Positions 47,217 through 56,498 of a DNA stretch of 64,000 nucleotides are shown here, piece after piece. Made by a program: the position numbers and the translations under genes. Source of the DNA: DASYLJ01 sp964432595 (GTDB lineage Bacteria; Desulfobacterota; Binatia; DP-6); NCBI GenBank assembly GCA_964432595.1, contig CAYSOF010000001.1:434001-498000 (forward strand), read 5' to 3'. A model generated the notes under the pieces. The model was given only the letters and a program-made list of their open reading frames with translations. It did not search any database and was not told the DNA's origin. The first letter of the stretch is position 1. Every line of letters starts with the position of its first letter.

Positions 47217-48644
47217 TCAGGGCTGCAGCTCGAGCGCCTTCTCGTCCTCGGCCGTCGGCAGCGATGTGCTGCCCATCAATACGCGCGTGGCCGCGCCGAG
47301 CGCCTCCTCCATGAAGAGCGGCGGCACGCTGTCGGCCGCGAGCTGCTGCGCGCGCTGCTGCAGCGCGGCGACACGATCGGGATGCACGGCGGCGAGGTTC
47401 CGCTGCTCGCCCGGATCGGCCGTCATGTCGAAGAGCTCGGTCCGCGCCGGCAGCGTCGCACGCCAGACGAGCTTCCAGCCGTCCTGCTGGATGGCCGCGC
47501 GCATCGGCTCGACGTTGTAGACGATCTCGGTGCGCGGCGACGGACGGCCGTCGGCGATCGTCGTCCAGACGTCGACGCCGTCGAGCGGCTTGGCGCGTTT
47601 CGTCGTACCGCCGGCGAGCCCGACCAGCGTCGGGTACATGTCGACGACGTGGATCGCCTCGTCGACGACCACGCCCGCCGGGACGTGGCCCGGCCAGTTC
47701 GCGATCGCGACGACGCGCGTGCCGCCTTCGTAGAGGCTGCCCTTGCCGTCGCGGTAGGGGCCGTTGTCGCACGGAATGGGCGAGCCGCTCGTGTCGACCT
47801 CGCCGGTCATCCGCGCCGACCGTGGCCCGCCGTTGTCGCTGTGGAAGACGATGAGGGTGTTGCCGCGCATGCCACGGCGATCGAGCGCGTCGACCACGCG
47901 GCCGATCTCGCGGTCCATCGCGGTGATCATCGCCGCGTACGCGCGACGGGCGGGATCCCGGATCGTCGCGTACGACTCGAGGTCCGTCTCGGGGGCCTGG
48001 TAGGGCGCGTGCGGCGCCGTGAAGGCCAGGTAGAGGAAGAGCGGCGTCTTCGGATCGTGCGTCTCGATCAGGCGGACGGCGTCGGCGCCGAGGAGCGACG
48101 TGACGTAGCCCTCGTCGGCGACGGGCACGTCGTCGCGGAACCAGTCGCGCCGGCCGTGCGCCTCCTTGGTGAAGTAGTCGATCTCGCCCAGCAGCGGCCC
48201 GTACTGGTAGTCGAAGCCGCGCTGGCGCGGCCAGAACTTGCGGTCGGCGTGCCCGAGATGCCACTTGCCGACGATCGCGGTCCGGTAGCCGGCCGCCTTC
48301 AGCGCCTGCGGCAGCAGCCACTCGTCGGTGGGCAGGCCGTACAGTCCCGCCGATGGGATGACGACCGTCTGCAGCCCGTAGCGCAGCGGATAGCGGCCCG
48401 TCAGCAGCGCGGCACGCGTCGGCGTGCACATCGGTTGGACGATGAACTCCTCGAGCCGCGTGCCGCCGGCGGCGAGCTGGTCGAGGCTCGGCGTACGGAT
48501 GTCCGAGCCGTGGAAGCCGACGTCCTTCCAGCCGAGATCGTCGGCGACGACGTAGACGATGTTCGGCGCGTCCGCCGCGACGGCGTCGGCGACGACGCCG
48601 CATGCAACGGCGGCGAGCACCCAGATCGAGACGAGCAACTGCAT
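47217..48644 (-). CDS. Exported FGly-type sulfatase
   Basis: A 475-residue arylsulfatase-like enzyme. A signal peptide (MQLLVSIWVLAAVACGVVAD) is followed by the metal site IVYVVADDLGWKD and the formylglycine motif C73-T-P-T-R with its LLTGRYP tail, all intact. Other hallmarks are GKWHLGH and HSDNGGP. It should cleave sulfate esters in the periplasm after Cys73 is converted to formylglycine; no maturase gene is in view. It starts 11 bp after the outer-membrane protein gene, behind GAGGAG, so the two form an operon. Confidence 0.9.
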   Translation of the reverse strand: MQLLVSIWVLAAVACGVVADAVAADAPNIVYVVADDLGWKDVGFHGSDIRTPSLDQLAAGGTRLEEFIVQPMCTPTRAALLTGRYPLRYGLQTVVIPSAGLYGLPTDEWLLPQALKAAGYRTAIVGKWHLGHADRKFWPRQRGFDYQYGPLLGEIDYFTKEAHGRRDWFRDDVPVADEGYVTSLLGADAVRLIETHDPKTPLFLYLAFTAPHAPYQAPETDLESYATIRDPARRAYAAMITAMDREIGRVVDALDRRGMRGNTLIVFHSDNGGPRSARMTGEVDTSGSPIPCDNGPYRDGKGSLYEGGTRVVAIANWPGHVPAGVVVDEAIHVVDMYPTLVGLAGGTTKRAKPLDGVDVWTTIADGRPSPRTEIVYNVEPMRAAIQQDGWKLVWRATLPARTELFDMTADPGEQRNLAAVHPDRVAALQQRAQQLAADSVPPLFMEEALGAATRVLMGSTSLPTAEDEKALELQP

Positions 48645-48655
48645 GTCGTGGCTCC

Positions 48656-49723
48656 TCAGAACTTCTTGGCGACGTTGAGCCCGACGACGACGCCCTGGAA
48701 GCGGTCGTCGGCGGCGAATTCCTGGAAGGCGTGGACGTTCACGAGGAGCGCCCAGGGCACCTGCGTCACGCCGATCTGGCCGCCCGCGGCGTGGACCTGA
48801 TCCAGCACGTTGGGCTGCGCGGCGTCGCGGCCGGAGTCGTGCGACACCTGCCACCCGTCGTCGCCGGCCACGCCGAGCTCGAGCAGCCAGGTGGCGCCGG
48901 CGTCGAGCGGGACGTACTGGCTGACGCCCCAGTTGAACGTGAGGTCCTGGCCCGGGGTGAGGTCGAAGTCCCGCTTCTCGCCGTGGAGCCCGGGGGTCAG
49001 TGCCAGCACGACGGCGGTGGCCTTGTGCGCCCACGGGTACCAGGCGCCCGCGAGCTGGGTCTGGAGCGTCCAGAAGCCGAACCCGACGTTGTCGACCGCC
49101 TCGACCGTCGTCGGCAGCGACCGCGAGCGGCCCACCGGCACGCGGAGGGTCTCGACGTCGTACTTCCCGCTCGGCGCGTAGAAGCCCATGCCCACCGCGA
49201 CGTCGACGTGCTCCTGCGCCCAGTCGAGCCAGAGCGGCTGCATGTAGACGTCGCCGACGTCGAAGGTGGACGTCGACGGATTCACGCCGCGCCCCGTCTC
49301 CGTCGCCAGCGCCGCGCCGAGGCTCGTGTTGGCGAACGTGGGCGCGATGTACGCGCCGTATCGGACGCCGAGGAGCGTCCAGTCGGCGACCCACATCAAC
49401 GTCGGCGCCATCGCATAGAGGTCGAGGTCGACGTCGAGCCGCAGCGTGCGCCCGGACCGCCCGCGCGGGCGATTCGCCGGGAGCGTGACCGTGTCGCGTG
49501 CGTCGCCGTCACCGTCGGTGAGCTCGTCGCTCGTGTAGACGTAGTTGTAGAGCGCGCCGTAGAAGCCCGGCGCCGGCATGACGTAGTCGCGGACGTTCAC
49601 CACGCCGGGATTGAAGTGGCCGATCTCGCCGGCGGCGACGGTCGTCGCGGCGACGGCGAGGAGCAGCGTCCTGAGGCTCGGCGCTCTGCGTGCGATCACC
49701 CCGATGCTGTAGCACTCGGACAC
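48656..49723 (-). CDS. Outer-membrane channel of the phenol MetA-deg (SphA-like) family
   Basis: A 355-residue exported beta-barrel-like protein (GTG 49723 or, more likely, GTG 49699 just before the signal peptide). It has GHFNPGVVNVRDYVMPAPG, alternating hydrophobic strands such as LRLDVDLDLYAMAPTLMW, and the C-terminal Phe typical of outer-membrane barrels (VVGLNVAKKF). Family members are found beside genes for uptake of aromatic or sulfated substrates. Here it sits before a sulfatase and faces an AraC regulator, suggesting uptake of the sulfatase substrate. Confidence 0.75.
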   Translation of the reverse strand: MSECYSIGVIARRAPSLRTLLLAVAATTVAAGEIGHFNPGVVNVRDYVMPAPGFYGALYNYVYTSDELTDGDGDARDTVTLPANRPRGRSGRTLRLDVDLDLYAMAPTLMWVADWTLLGVRYGAYIAPTFANTSLGAALATETGRGVNPSTSTFDVGDVYMQPLWLDWAQEHVDVAVGMGFYAPSGKYDVETLRVPVGRSRSLPTTVEAVDNVGFGFWTLQTQLAGAWYPWAHKATAVVLALTPGLHGEKRDFDLTPGQDLTFNWGVSQYVPLDAGATWLLELGVAGDDGWQVSHDSGRDAAQPNVLDQVHAAGGQIGVTQVPWALLVNVHAFQEFAADDRFQGVVVGLNVAKKF

Positions 49724-49779
49724 ACCGCGACGCCTTGCGCTCCCGCGCCAGAGTGTTGTCGAATCGTGCCAAAGGCGCG

Positions 49780-50832
49780 ATGCGAGCGAGACGCAGGGAC
49801 GATCCGGATGCGACGGTCGGGGGGCTGCAGGTGGTCCAGGGGATCGAGGCCCTGAGTGACCTCGGTGTTCCGCAGGCGCTCTTGTACGACGTCGTCGGTA
49901 TCGACGGGGCGACGCTCGAGAGCGGCGTGCGCGTGCCGGTGGCGGACGTGCGCCGTCTGTTCGCCGTCACCGAGCGGCGTACGGGCGACCACCTGGCCGG
50001 ACTCCATGCGGCGGAGCGCGTCGAGTTCCGCGGCCCGCTGGGCTACCTGCTCATGTCGTGCCCGAAGCTCCGACGCGGGCTCGAGCTCTACACACGGCTC
50101 AGCACGGTGGCGGTGGACCGGCAGCGGATGGTGCTCGAAGAGCGGGGCGGGATCGCCGGCATCCGCTTCGACCTCGACGTCGGCACGCCGCGCGAGAACC
50201 GTCACCTGATGGACTACATCATGATGGGCACGGTGCGGACGCTGCGGCGCGCGGCGCCGGAGTTTCGCCTGCTCGACGTACGGACCCGTCACGCGGCCGC
50301 CGGCGCCGCGGCGGAGGCGGCGCGGGCGTTCGGCTGTCCCGTGCGCTTCGGCCAGCCGGAGTATCGCGTCTCGTTCCCGAGCGGCATCCTCGATGCGCGC
50401 TCGCGGATGTCGAACCCGCTCATCGGCGAGCAGCTCGAGCGGTCGGTCACGAGCCTGACGAGCGGCTCGCCGACGAGCGACCTGCGCGCGCGTGTCGAGG
50501 CCGCGGTCCGGGCGGGGCTCGCCGGCGGGCGCCGGCCGGACGTGGCGATCGTCGCACGACGCCTGCACATGAGCCGACGGACCCTGCAGCGCCGGCTCGA
50601 CGAAGGCGATCTCACGTTCAGCGCCGTGCGCGACGGCGTGCTGCGCGAGATTGCGGAAGCCGAGCTGCGCGGCTCGATCCTCGCCGTGAAGGAGATCGCC
50701 GCCAGCGTCGGCTTCACCGACGTCGCTACGTTCTCGAAGGCCTTCCGCCGATGGGCGGGGTGCTCGCCGAGCGACTTCCGGGCGCGTGGACGCGCTCGCC
50801 TCCGTTGCCGGGGCGCAGCGGGGACGTGTTAG
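49780..50832 (+). CDS. AraC-family regulator with arabinose-binding-like sensor
   Basis: A 350-residue OruR/ArgR-type AraC protein from ATG 49780. The sensor (GLQVVQGIEALSDLGVPQAL, YLLMSCPKLRRGLELYTRL) matches the PF12625-like domain. The C-terminal part has VAIVARRLHMSRRTLQRRL and ASVGFTDVATFSKAFRRW, the two helix-turn-helix units. It diverges from the porin-sulfatase operon over 56 bp and is the likely activator of it. It precedes the DUF2834 gene by 9 bp. Confidence 0.88.
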   Translation: MRARRRDDPDATVGGLQVVQGIEALSDLGVPQALLYDVVGIDGATLESGVRVPVADVRRLFAVTERRTGDHLAGLHAAERVEFRGPLGYLLMSCPKLRRGLELYTRLSTVAVDRQRMVLEERGGIAGIRFDLDVGTPRENRHLMDYIMMGTVRTLRRAAPEFRLLDVRTRHAAAGAAAEAARAFGCPVRFGQPEYRVSFPSGILDARSRMSNPLIGEQLERSVTSLTSGSPTSDLRARVEAAVRAGLAGGRRPDVAIVARRLHMSRRTLQRRLDEGDLTFSAVRDGVLREIAEAELRGSILAVKEIAASVGFTDVATFSKAFRRWAGCSPSDFRARGRARLRCRGAAGTC

Positions 50833-50841
50833 AGGCGCCAC

Positions 50842-51294
50842 ATGCTGTCCCTCGTCATCCATGCGGCGCTCGGCCTGCTCACCGTGGCCGTCTTCTTCCA
50901 GGTGAACCGCTACCTCTATCGGCGCGACTGGCGGGGATCGGACGTGACCTGGCTCGAGGGTCTATACTACGTCCTCGCCGTCGGCTCGGTGTGCGTCGGG
51001 TGGTACTACAACGTCCAGTACGTGACGACGTACCCCGACGAGGCGAGCTGGCAGCACTTCACCGCCCAGCTCTTCGCGTCCGCTCCGGCCTGCGGCTCCA
51101 TCGGCCAGGACATGATCGTGACGAACGGCGTCATGTTCCTCTTCTGGACGGTGATCGACGGCCCGCGCCGCGGCCTCAAGGGAACGTGGATCTATTTCAC
51201 GATGAGCCTCTTCACGAGCTTCGGCTTCGCCATGGGGTTCTATCTCGCCGCGCAGGAGCGTCAGGTCCGTTGGCTCGCCGCGCAAAGGGTTTGA
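50842..51294 (+). CDS. DUF2834-like membrane protein
   Basis: A 150-residue inner-membrane protein with four likely helices: SLVIHAALGLLTVAVFFQV, GLYYVLAVGSVCVGWYYNV, MIVTNGVMFLFWTVIDGPRR and IYFTMSLFTSFGFAMGFYLA. A conserved Asp-rich loop (ACGSIGQDMIVTN) and the ending fit DUF2834, whose role is unknown. It lies between an AraC gene and an FAD oxidoreductase on one strand, with short gaps. Confidence 0.72.
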   Translation: MLSLVIHAALGLLTVAVFFQVNRYLYRRDWRGSDVTWLEGLYYVLAVGSVCVGWYYNVQYVTTYPDEASWQHFTAQLFASAPACGSIGQDMIVTNGVMFLFWTVIDGPRRGLKGTWIYFTMSLFTSFGFAMGFYLAAQERQVRWLAAQRV

Positions 51295-51326
51295 CGATCG
51301 CGACGACGGGTGTGTAGCGTCGCGGC

Positions 51327-52934
51327 ATGAGTCGCCCGCCCGACTACGACGTCATCGTGGTGGGCGCCGGTCACAACGGCCTCGCCGCCACCGCGCTGCT
51401 CGCGAAGCGCGGGCTGCGGGTGCTCTGCCTCGAGAAGAACGCGTACGTCGGCGGCATGGCGGGCACGCGCGAGATTCTGTCGGGATGCCGGAACGACGTC
51501 GGCGCGAGCCTGCTCTTTCCCCTCGCGAAGGGCCTCGCCGAGGAGCTCGAGCTGGGGCGCTACGGCGTCGAGCTCATCGACCTGCCGATCATGGCGTCGA
51601 ACCTCAACTCGACGACGTCGCCGCCGGCCATCTTCTACGCCAACCCGCTGCGCATGGCGCGCTACGTCCTCCGGCACTTCGGCGTGCGCGCGATGATCGG
51701 CTTCGTCCGGCTGATGGCGTTCTGCAGCTACCCGGCGAGCCTGATGGACCGCTTCACGCCGCGCAGCGTCCCGCCGACGCTGAACGAGCTGCTCGCCAAG
51801 GCGCCGTCGGCGCGCAAGCGTCGGCAGATCGAGCTGGCCTTCACGGGCAGCGCGATGGACCTCGTCGACCGCTTCCTCCCCGACCGCGAGAAGCATCGCA
51901 CCCTGCGCGCGCTCGTCGCCTTCGCCGCGGTCCAGTCGACGTACAAGGGCCCGTTCGATCCTGGCAGCGCCCTGTGCCTCGTCTACACGTTCGCGCAGAA
52001 CGACGCCGGCGGCCTGATGCGGCGGGTGAAGGGCGGCATGGGCATGCTGTCGGAGGCGTTGTGTCGCTCCATCGCCGACAAAGGCGGCGAGGTGCGAACG
52101 AAGGCTCCGGTGCGATCGATCCTCGTCGAGCAGGGACGCGCGGCGGGCGTCGAGCTGCGTGACGGCACGCGGCTCACCGCGCGCGTCGTCGTGTCGAACC
52201 TCGACAAGCCGGCGACGTTCTTCGGCCTCGTCGGGCGCCAGCATCTCGACGCCTCGACGATCGCACGCATCGAATCGATCGAGCAGCGCGGTGCCTACAT
52301 GCACCTGCTGTTCAAGCTCCGCCGGCTTCCCAGCTACGGTCCGCCGTTCGAGCACCTGAACGCCGATCCGCGGACGCGCTTCAACACGACGATCGTGCCG
52401 GACCCGGAGCTGCAGCAGGCGAGCTACGAGGCGTGCCGTCGCGGTGCGGTGCCCGAGCATCCCGCCATCGGCATGCAGATTCCCACCGTGATGGACCCGA
52501 GCCTGGCGCCCGAGGGCTTCCACATCGCGACCACCTACGGCTTCTTCTTTCCGTGCGAGGCGCCGCGCGAGGAGCGTGGCAACCGGCGCGACGAGATGGC
52601 CGAGCGCATCATCGACCGGCTGTCCGAGTTCCTGCCCGATCTCCGCGACTGTATCGTCGAGCGCGCGGTGTTCTCGTCGGACCACTTCGCGGCCATGCAG
52701 GGCGCGACGAACGGCGACTTCACGCACGGCCTGATCCATCCCGAGCAGATGATCGGCGGTCGCCTCCTCGTGCCCGGCTCGGCGCACGCGACTCCGATCG
52801 CGAACCTCTACCTGTGCGGCGCCTCGTGCCACCCCGGTCCCGGCGTGACGTTCCTGCCCGGCTACGGCGCGGCGCACGAGGTGGCCGACGCGCTCGGCTC
52901 CGCGGCGCCGGCGACCGCGCGTAGCGCGGCGTAG
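51327..52934 (+). CDS. PYROXD2/phytoene-desaturase-like FAD oxidoreductase
   Basis: A 535-residue flavoprotein. The N-terminal dinucleotide site (VIVVGAGHNGLAATALLAKR, then CLEKNAYVGGMAG) and the C-terminal GASCHPGPGVTFLPGYGAA are typical of NAD(P)/FAD oxidoreductases of the phytoene-dehydrogenase superfamily. It lacks carotenoid neighbours, so it belongs with the broad PYROXD2-like group of unknown substrate. It stops flush against the convergent greB gene. Confidence 0.83.
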   Translation: MSRPPDYDVIVVGAGHNGLAATALLAKRGLRVLCLEKNAYVGGMAGTREILSGCRNDVGASLLFPLAKGLAEELELGRYGVELIDLPIMASNLNSTTSPPAIFYANPLRMARYVLRHFGVRAMIGFVRLMAFCSYPASLMDRFTPRSVPPTLNELLAKAPSARKRRQIELAFTGSAMDLVDRFLPDREKHRTLRALVAFAAVQSTYKGPFDPGSALCLVYTFAQNDAGGLMRRVKGGMGMLSEALCRSIADKGGEVRTKAPVRSILVEQGRAAGVELRDGTRLTARVVVSNLDKPATFFGLVGRQHLDASTIARIESIEQRGAYMHLLFKLRRLPSYGPPFEHLNADPRTRFNTTIVPDPELQQASYEACRRGAVPEHPAIGMQIPTVMDPSLAPEGFHIATTYGFFFPCEAPREERGNRRDEMAERIIDRLSEFLPDLRDCIVERAVFSSDHFAAMQGATNGDFTHGLIHPEQMIGGRLLVPGSAHATPIANLYLCGASCHPGPGVTFLPGYGAAHEVADALGSAAPATARSAA

Positions 52935-53492
52935 CTACGGCAGCGGGTCGTAGCGGATCGCCACGACCTCGAGCTCCTCCGGGCCGCGCGGCGTGCGCAG
53001 CGTGACGACGTCGCCGACGGACGCCTTCATGAGTGCGGTCGCGATCGGGGAGATCCAGGACACGCGTCCGCGCGCGGGATCGAATTCGTCGACGCCGACG
53101 ATGCTGACGGTCCGCTCGGCGCCGGACTCGTCGAGCACGGTGACCGTCGCGCCGAAATAGACGCGGTCGTGCTCCTTGCCGGCGTTGTCGACGACGACGG
53201 CGCTGTCGAGGCGCTTCCCGAGGAACCGGATGCGGCGGTCGATCTCGCGCAGCTTCCGCTTGCCGTAGATGTAGTCGCCGTTCTCGGAGCGGTCGCCGTT
53301 GCTGGCGGCCCACGCGATCGTGTCGACCAGCTTCGGACGGTCGATCCGCCACAGCCGGTCGAGCTCGTCGTTCAGGCGCTGGCGTCCCGCGGGGGTGATG
53401 TAGTTCGTGAACCCGCCGGGAAGGGCATCCTCGCCGAGGTCGAGATCGTCGTCGTCCTCGCCGTCGGATTCCTTCGTGAACGCCTTGCTCAT
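52935..53492 (-). CDS. greB: Transcript cleavage factor GreB-like
   Basis: A 185-residue GreA/GreB-type protein. It has an acidic N-terminal tail (SDGEDDDDLDLGED), the coiled-coil domain (FTNYITPAGRQRLNDELDRL, NGDRSENGDYIYGKRKLRE), where D/E residues at the hairpin tip assist RNA cleavage by stalled RNA polymerase, and the C-terminal FKBP-like domain. The SENGDYIYGKR stretch is the GreB form. The acidic N-terminal extension is longer than in E. coli GreB. Confidence 0.92.
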   Translation of the reverse strand: MSKAFTKESDGEDDDDLDLGEDALPGGFTNYITPAGRQRLNDELDRLWRIDRPKLVDTIAWAASNGDRSENGDYIYGKRKLREIDRRIRFLGKRLDSAVVVDNAGKEHDRVYFGATVTVLDESGAERTVSIVGVDEFDPARGRVSWISPIATALMKASVGDVVTLRTPRGPEELEVVAIRYDPLP

Positions 53493-53591
53493 GCCTCCGG
53501 GCTACCCGGCGGATCGGCATCGCGCAATGCGGCGCCGGGAGCTGACGCGCGGGCCGCCATTCGGCTATCAGGGCGTCCGAGGAGGGATGCC

Positions 53592-55298
53592 ATGGCCGAG
53601 TTCGACATCGTCATCCGGGACGGCATCGTCGTCGATGGAACCCGCTCGCAGCGCTATCGCGCCGACGTCGGTATCCGCGACGGGCGGATCGCGAAGCTCG
53701 GTCGGCTCGGCGCGTCGAGCGGCCGCCGCGTGCTCGACGCGAGCGGCATGATCGTCGCGCCCGGCTTCATCGACCTCCACACCCACTACGACGCCCAGCT
53801 CTTCTGGGACCCGTACCTGACGCTGTCGGGCTGGCACGGTGTCACGTCGGCCGTCATCGGCAACTGCGGCTTCGGTTTCGCGCCCATGCGGCCCGAGATG
53901 CGCGAGCGCTCCATGCTCACCATGACGCGCGTCGAGGCGATCCCGTACGAGTCGATGCGCCAGGGGCTGCCGTGGGACTGGACGACGTATCCCGAGTTCC
54001 TCGACAGCGTCGACCGCCGACCGAAGGCCGTCAACGTGCTGCCCTACGTGCCGGTCGCGCCGCTGCTCGTCTGGGTGCTCGGCTTCGAGCGCGCGAAGGC
54101 CGGCGTGCTGCCGACCGACGCCGAGCATGCCGAGCTGCGTCGCCTCCTCGGCGAGGCGATGGACGCCGGCGGCTGCGGCTGGTCCGCGCAGCGGCTGCAT
54201 CCGGACGGCCCCGGCGCCGTGCAGCGTGACTACGACGGTGGCCCGATGGTGACGGACGTCATGCACGACGAGACCGCGCTCCACTTCGCGCAGGTGCTCG
54301 CCGAGCGGAACCACGGCTTCATGCAGATGGCGCTCGCCACGGCCGACGGCGCGCACGACTTCCTTCACATCGAGCAGCTCGCCGAGGTGAGCGGCCGCCC
54401 CATCCTCTACAACGTCGTGCAGTCGTTCGTGCGCCATCCCGAGGCGCACCGCGCGCTGATCGCGTGGCTCGACTCGTGCCGGCAGCGCGGCGTGCGCGTC
54501 TACGGCCAGGGTGTCACGACGGCGGCGGGCTTCACGTTCACGTTCGAGGACTGGAACCTGTTCGACGACGATCCGGCGTGGCTCGACGCCACCATGGGCA
54601 CGCCGGCCGAGCGCAAGCAGAAGCTCGCCGATCCGGCGCGCCGGCCGTCCCTGCGCGACTATCCGTCGGGCATCGTCACGGTCCCGATCCCCGCCATCAC
54701 GGTCCTCGAGGCCTTCACGCCGGCGACGAAGCCGTTCGAGAACCTGACGCTCGCCGAAGTCGCCGCCCGCACCGGCACGCACCCCGTGGATGCGATGCTC
54801 GACGTCGCGGTGGCCGACGATCTCCGCACCGTGTTCTACGCGGAGCCGGCGAACGTCGACCGCGCCGCGATGCGCGACATCATCGACTACGAGTGGATCG
54901 TGCCGGGCGTCTCCGACGGCGGCGCGCACACGAAGTTCTTCACCGGCGGCCGCTACCCGACCGAGTTCCTGAGCCGCATCGTGCGCGAGGAGGCGATGTG
55001 CTCGCTCGAGCACGCCCACTGGCGGCTGTCGGCGCTGCCCGCGCACTGCGCGGGCTTCCAGGACCGCGGCACGATCACGGAGGGCGCGCCGGCGGACGTC
55101 GTCGTCTACGACCTGGAGAAGCTCGAGTGCCTGCCGATGGAGGTGGCGCACGACTTCCCCGGCGGCGAATGGCGCCGGGTCCAGCGCGCGCGCGGGTACC
55201 GCTTCGTTCTGGTCAACGGCGAGGTCACGATCGAGGAGGACCGGGAGACGGGCACCCATTCGGGGCGGCTCCTGCGTCACGGAAGGAGCGAACGATGA
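53592..55298 (+). CDS. D-aminoacylase/dihydroorotase-type amidohydrolase
   Basis: A 568-residue amidohydrolase from ATG 53592 after GAGGAGGG. The metal site starts GFIDLHTHYDAQLFWDP (H63, H65), with further family marks NCGFGFAPMRP and GVSDGGAHTKFF (C-terminal Asp ligand). The layout matches N-acyl-D-amino-acid deacylases and a broad group of related enzymes. Cytosolic. It overlaps the GST gene by 4 bp, suggesting a joint breakdown pathway for an amide compound. Confidence 0.85.
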   Translation: MAEFDIVIRDGIVVDGTRSQRYRADVGIRDGRIAKLGRLGASSGRRVLDASGMIVAPGFIDLHTHYDAQLFWDPYLTLSGWHGVTSAVIGNCGFGFAPMRPEMRERSMLTMTRVEAIPYESMRQGLPWDWTTYPEFLDSVDRRPKAVNVLPYVPVAPLLVWVLGFERAKAGVLPTDAEHAELRRLLGEAMDAGGCGWSAQRLHPDGPGAVQRDYDGGPMVTDVMHDETALHFAQVLAERNHGFMQMALATADGAHDFLHIEQLAEVSGRPILYNVVQSFVRHPEAHRALIAWLDSCRQRGVRVYGQGVTTAAGFTFTFEDWNLFDDDPAWLDATMGTPAERKQKLADPARRPSLRDYPSGIVTVPIPAITVLEAFTPATKPFENLTLAEVAARTGTHPVDAMLDVAVADDLRTVFYAEPANVDRAAMRDIIDYEWIVPGVSDGGAHTKFFTGGRYPTEFLSRIVREEAMCSLEHAHWRLSALPAHCAGFQDRGTITEGAPADVVVYDLEKLECLPMEVAHDFPGGEWRRVQRARGYRFVLVNGEVTIEEDRETGTHSGRLLRHGRSER

Positions 55299-56062
55299 TC
55301 GATCTGTACTACTGGCCCACGCCGAACGGCTGGAAGGTGAGCATCATGCTCGAGGAGTGCGAGTTGCCGTATCGCACGATTCCCGTCGACATCGGCGGCG
55401 GCGATCAGTTCAAGCCCGAGTTCCTGCGCATCAGCCCGAACAACCGCATGCCCGCGATCGTCGATCACGCACCGCTCGGCGGCGGCGCACCGCTGGCGCT
55501 CTTCGAGTCGGGCGCCATCCTCGAGTACCTCGCCGACAAGACGGGCCGCTTCCTGCCACGCGAGGGCGGCGCCCGGTACGCCGTCCTGCAGTGGGTGCAC
55601 TGGCAGATGGCGAACCTCGGCCCGATGATGGGCAACGCGAACCACTTCAAGAACTACGCGAAGCACCTGGTCGACGACCCGGCGCAGCTCGCGTACGGCA
55701 TCCGTCGCTTCACCGGCGAGGTGGACCGACTCTGCGGCGTGATGGACGCGCAGCTGTCCGCGCGTCGCTGGCTCGCGGGCGACGACTACTCCATCGCCGA
55801 CATCGTCACGTGGCCGTGGGCCTGCCTGCTCGCACGCCTGATCGACGAGGAGGTGTGGACGTCGTTCGCGAGCCTGAAGCGCTGGGTCGACGCGGTGGCC
55901 GCGCGGCCGGCCGTCCAGCGTGGTCGCGAGCACCACAAGGACTGGGGCGAGCGCCAGCTCAGCGACGAGGAGCAGCAGCGCCGGAAGGCGATCCTGTTCA
56001 ACCAGACGAACGCGTCGGTGCGCGCGGCGCGCGAGGCGGCGGCGCGATCACCCGCCCGGTAG
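55295..56062 (+). CDS. Glutathione S-transferase, YfcG/Ure2p-like
   Basis: A 255-residue GST from ATG 55295 (ATGA overlap). A thioredoxin-like N-terminal domain (IDLYYWPTPNGWKVSIMLEE, SPNNRMPAIVD, LFESGAILEYLADKTGRFLP) precedes an all-helical domain. The T-P-N-G-W start and N-N-R-M-P-A are those of the Nu/Ure2p-type GSTs, which reduce disulfides or peroxides and use Thr/Asn rather than Tyr. Its 3' end overlaps the convergent GFA gene by 15 bp. Confidence 0.88.
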   Translation: MIDLYYWPTPNGWKVSIMLEECELPYRTIPVDIGGGDQFKPEFLRISPNNRMPAIVDHAPLGGGAPLALFESGAILEYLADKTGRFLPREGGARYAVLQWVHWQMANLGPMMGNANHFKNYAKHLVDDPAQLAYGIRRFTGEVDRLCGVMDAQLSARRWLAGDDYSIADIVTWPWACLLARLIDEEVWTSFASLKRWVDAVAARPAVQRGREHHKDWGERQLSDEEQQRRKAILFNQTNASVRAAREAAARSPAR

Positions 56063-56452
56063 CGGCGGATACCGCTCGAACGCCGGCAGCTGGTGCGCGC
56101 GCTCCATCCACGGCAGGCGCTCGGCCGTCTGCACGTGCACGTCGGGCGCCACCGATCCCGGATCGTCGAGCGTGCCGATCTGGACGTCGACGATACCGGG
56201 CAGGTTGGTGGCGTTCGTGTAGAACAGCCCCGTCCCGCAGTCCGCACAGAAGTGCCGGCGCCCGTCCTCGGAGGAGCGATAGATGCGCGGCTGTCCGGCC
56301 GTCACGCGGAACGCGGCCTCCGGGAACATCGCCCAGCCCACCATCGGTGCGCCGGAATGGCGACGGCAGTCGCTGCAGTGGCAGAGCGCGCGCGTGGCCG
56401 GTGGCCCCTCGGCTTCGTAGCGGATGGCGCCGCAGTGACATCGTCCAGTCAT
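56048..56452 (-). CDS. GFA/CENP-V-fold zinc protein (second copy)
   Basis: A 134-residue GFA-family protein from ATG 56452 (MTGRCHCGAIRYEA). Zinc ligands are visible as CHCG, CHCSDC and CADC. The second member of the family in this window (other at 25043-25501); both sit tail-to-tail and overlapping with a neighbour. Its role in glutathione-linked aldehyde chemistry is possible, given the GST beside it, but unproven. Confidence 0.86.
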   Translation of the reverse strand: MTGRCHCGAIRYEAEGPPATRALCHCSDCRRHSGAPMVGWAMFPEAAFRVTAGQPRIYRSSEDGRRHFCADCGTGLFYTNATNLPGIVDVQIGTLDDPGSVAPDVHVQTAERLPWMERAHQLPAFERYPPLPGG

Positions 56453-56498
56453 CTCCCGTCCTCCAGACGCACGGAGCATCACGCCCAGCGGATTTAGT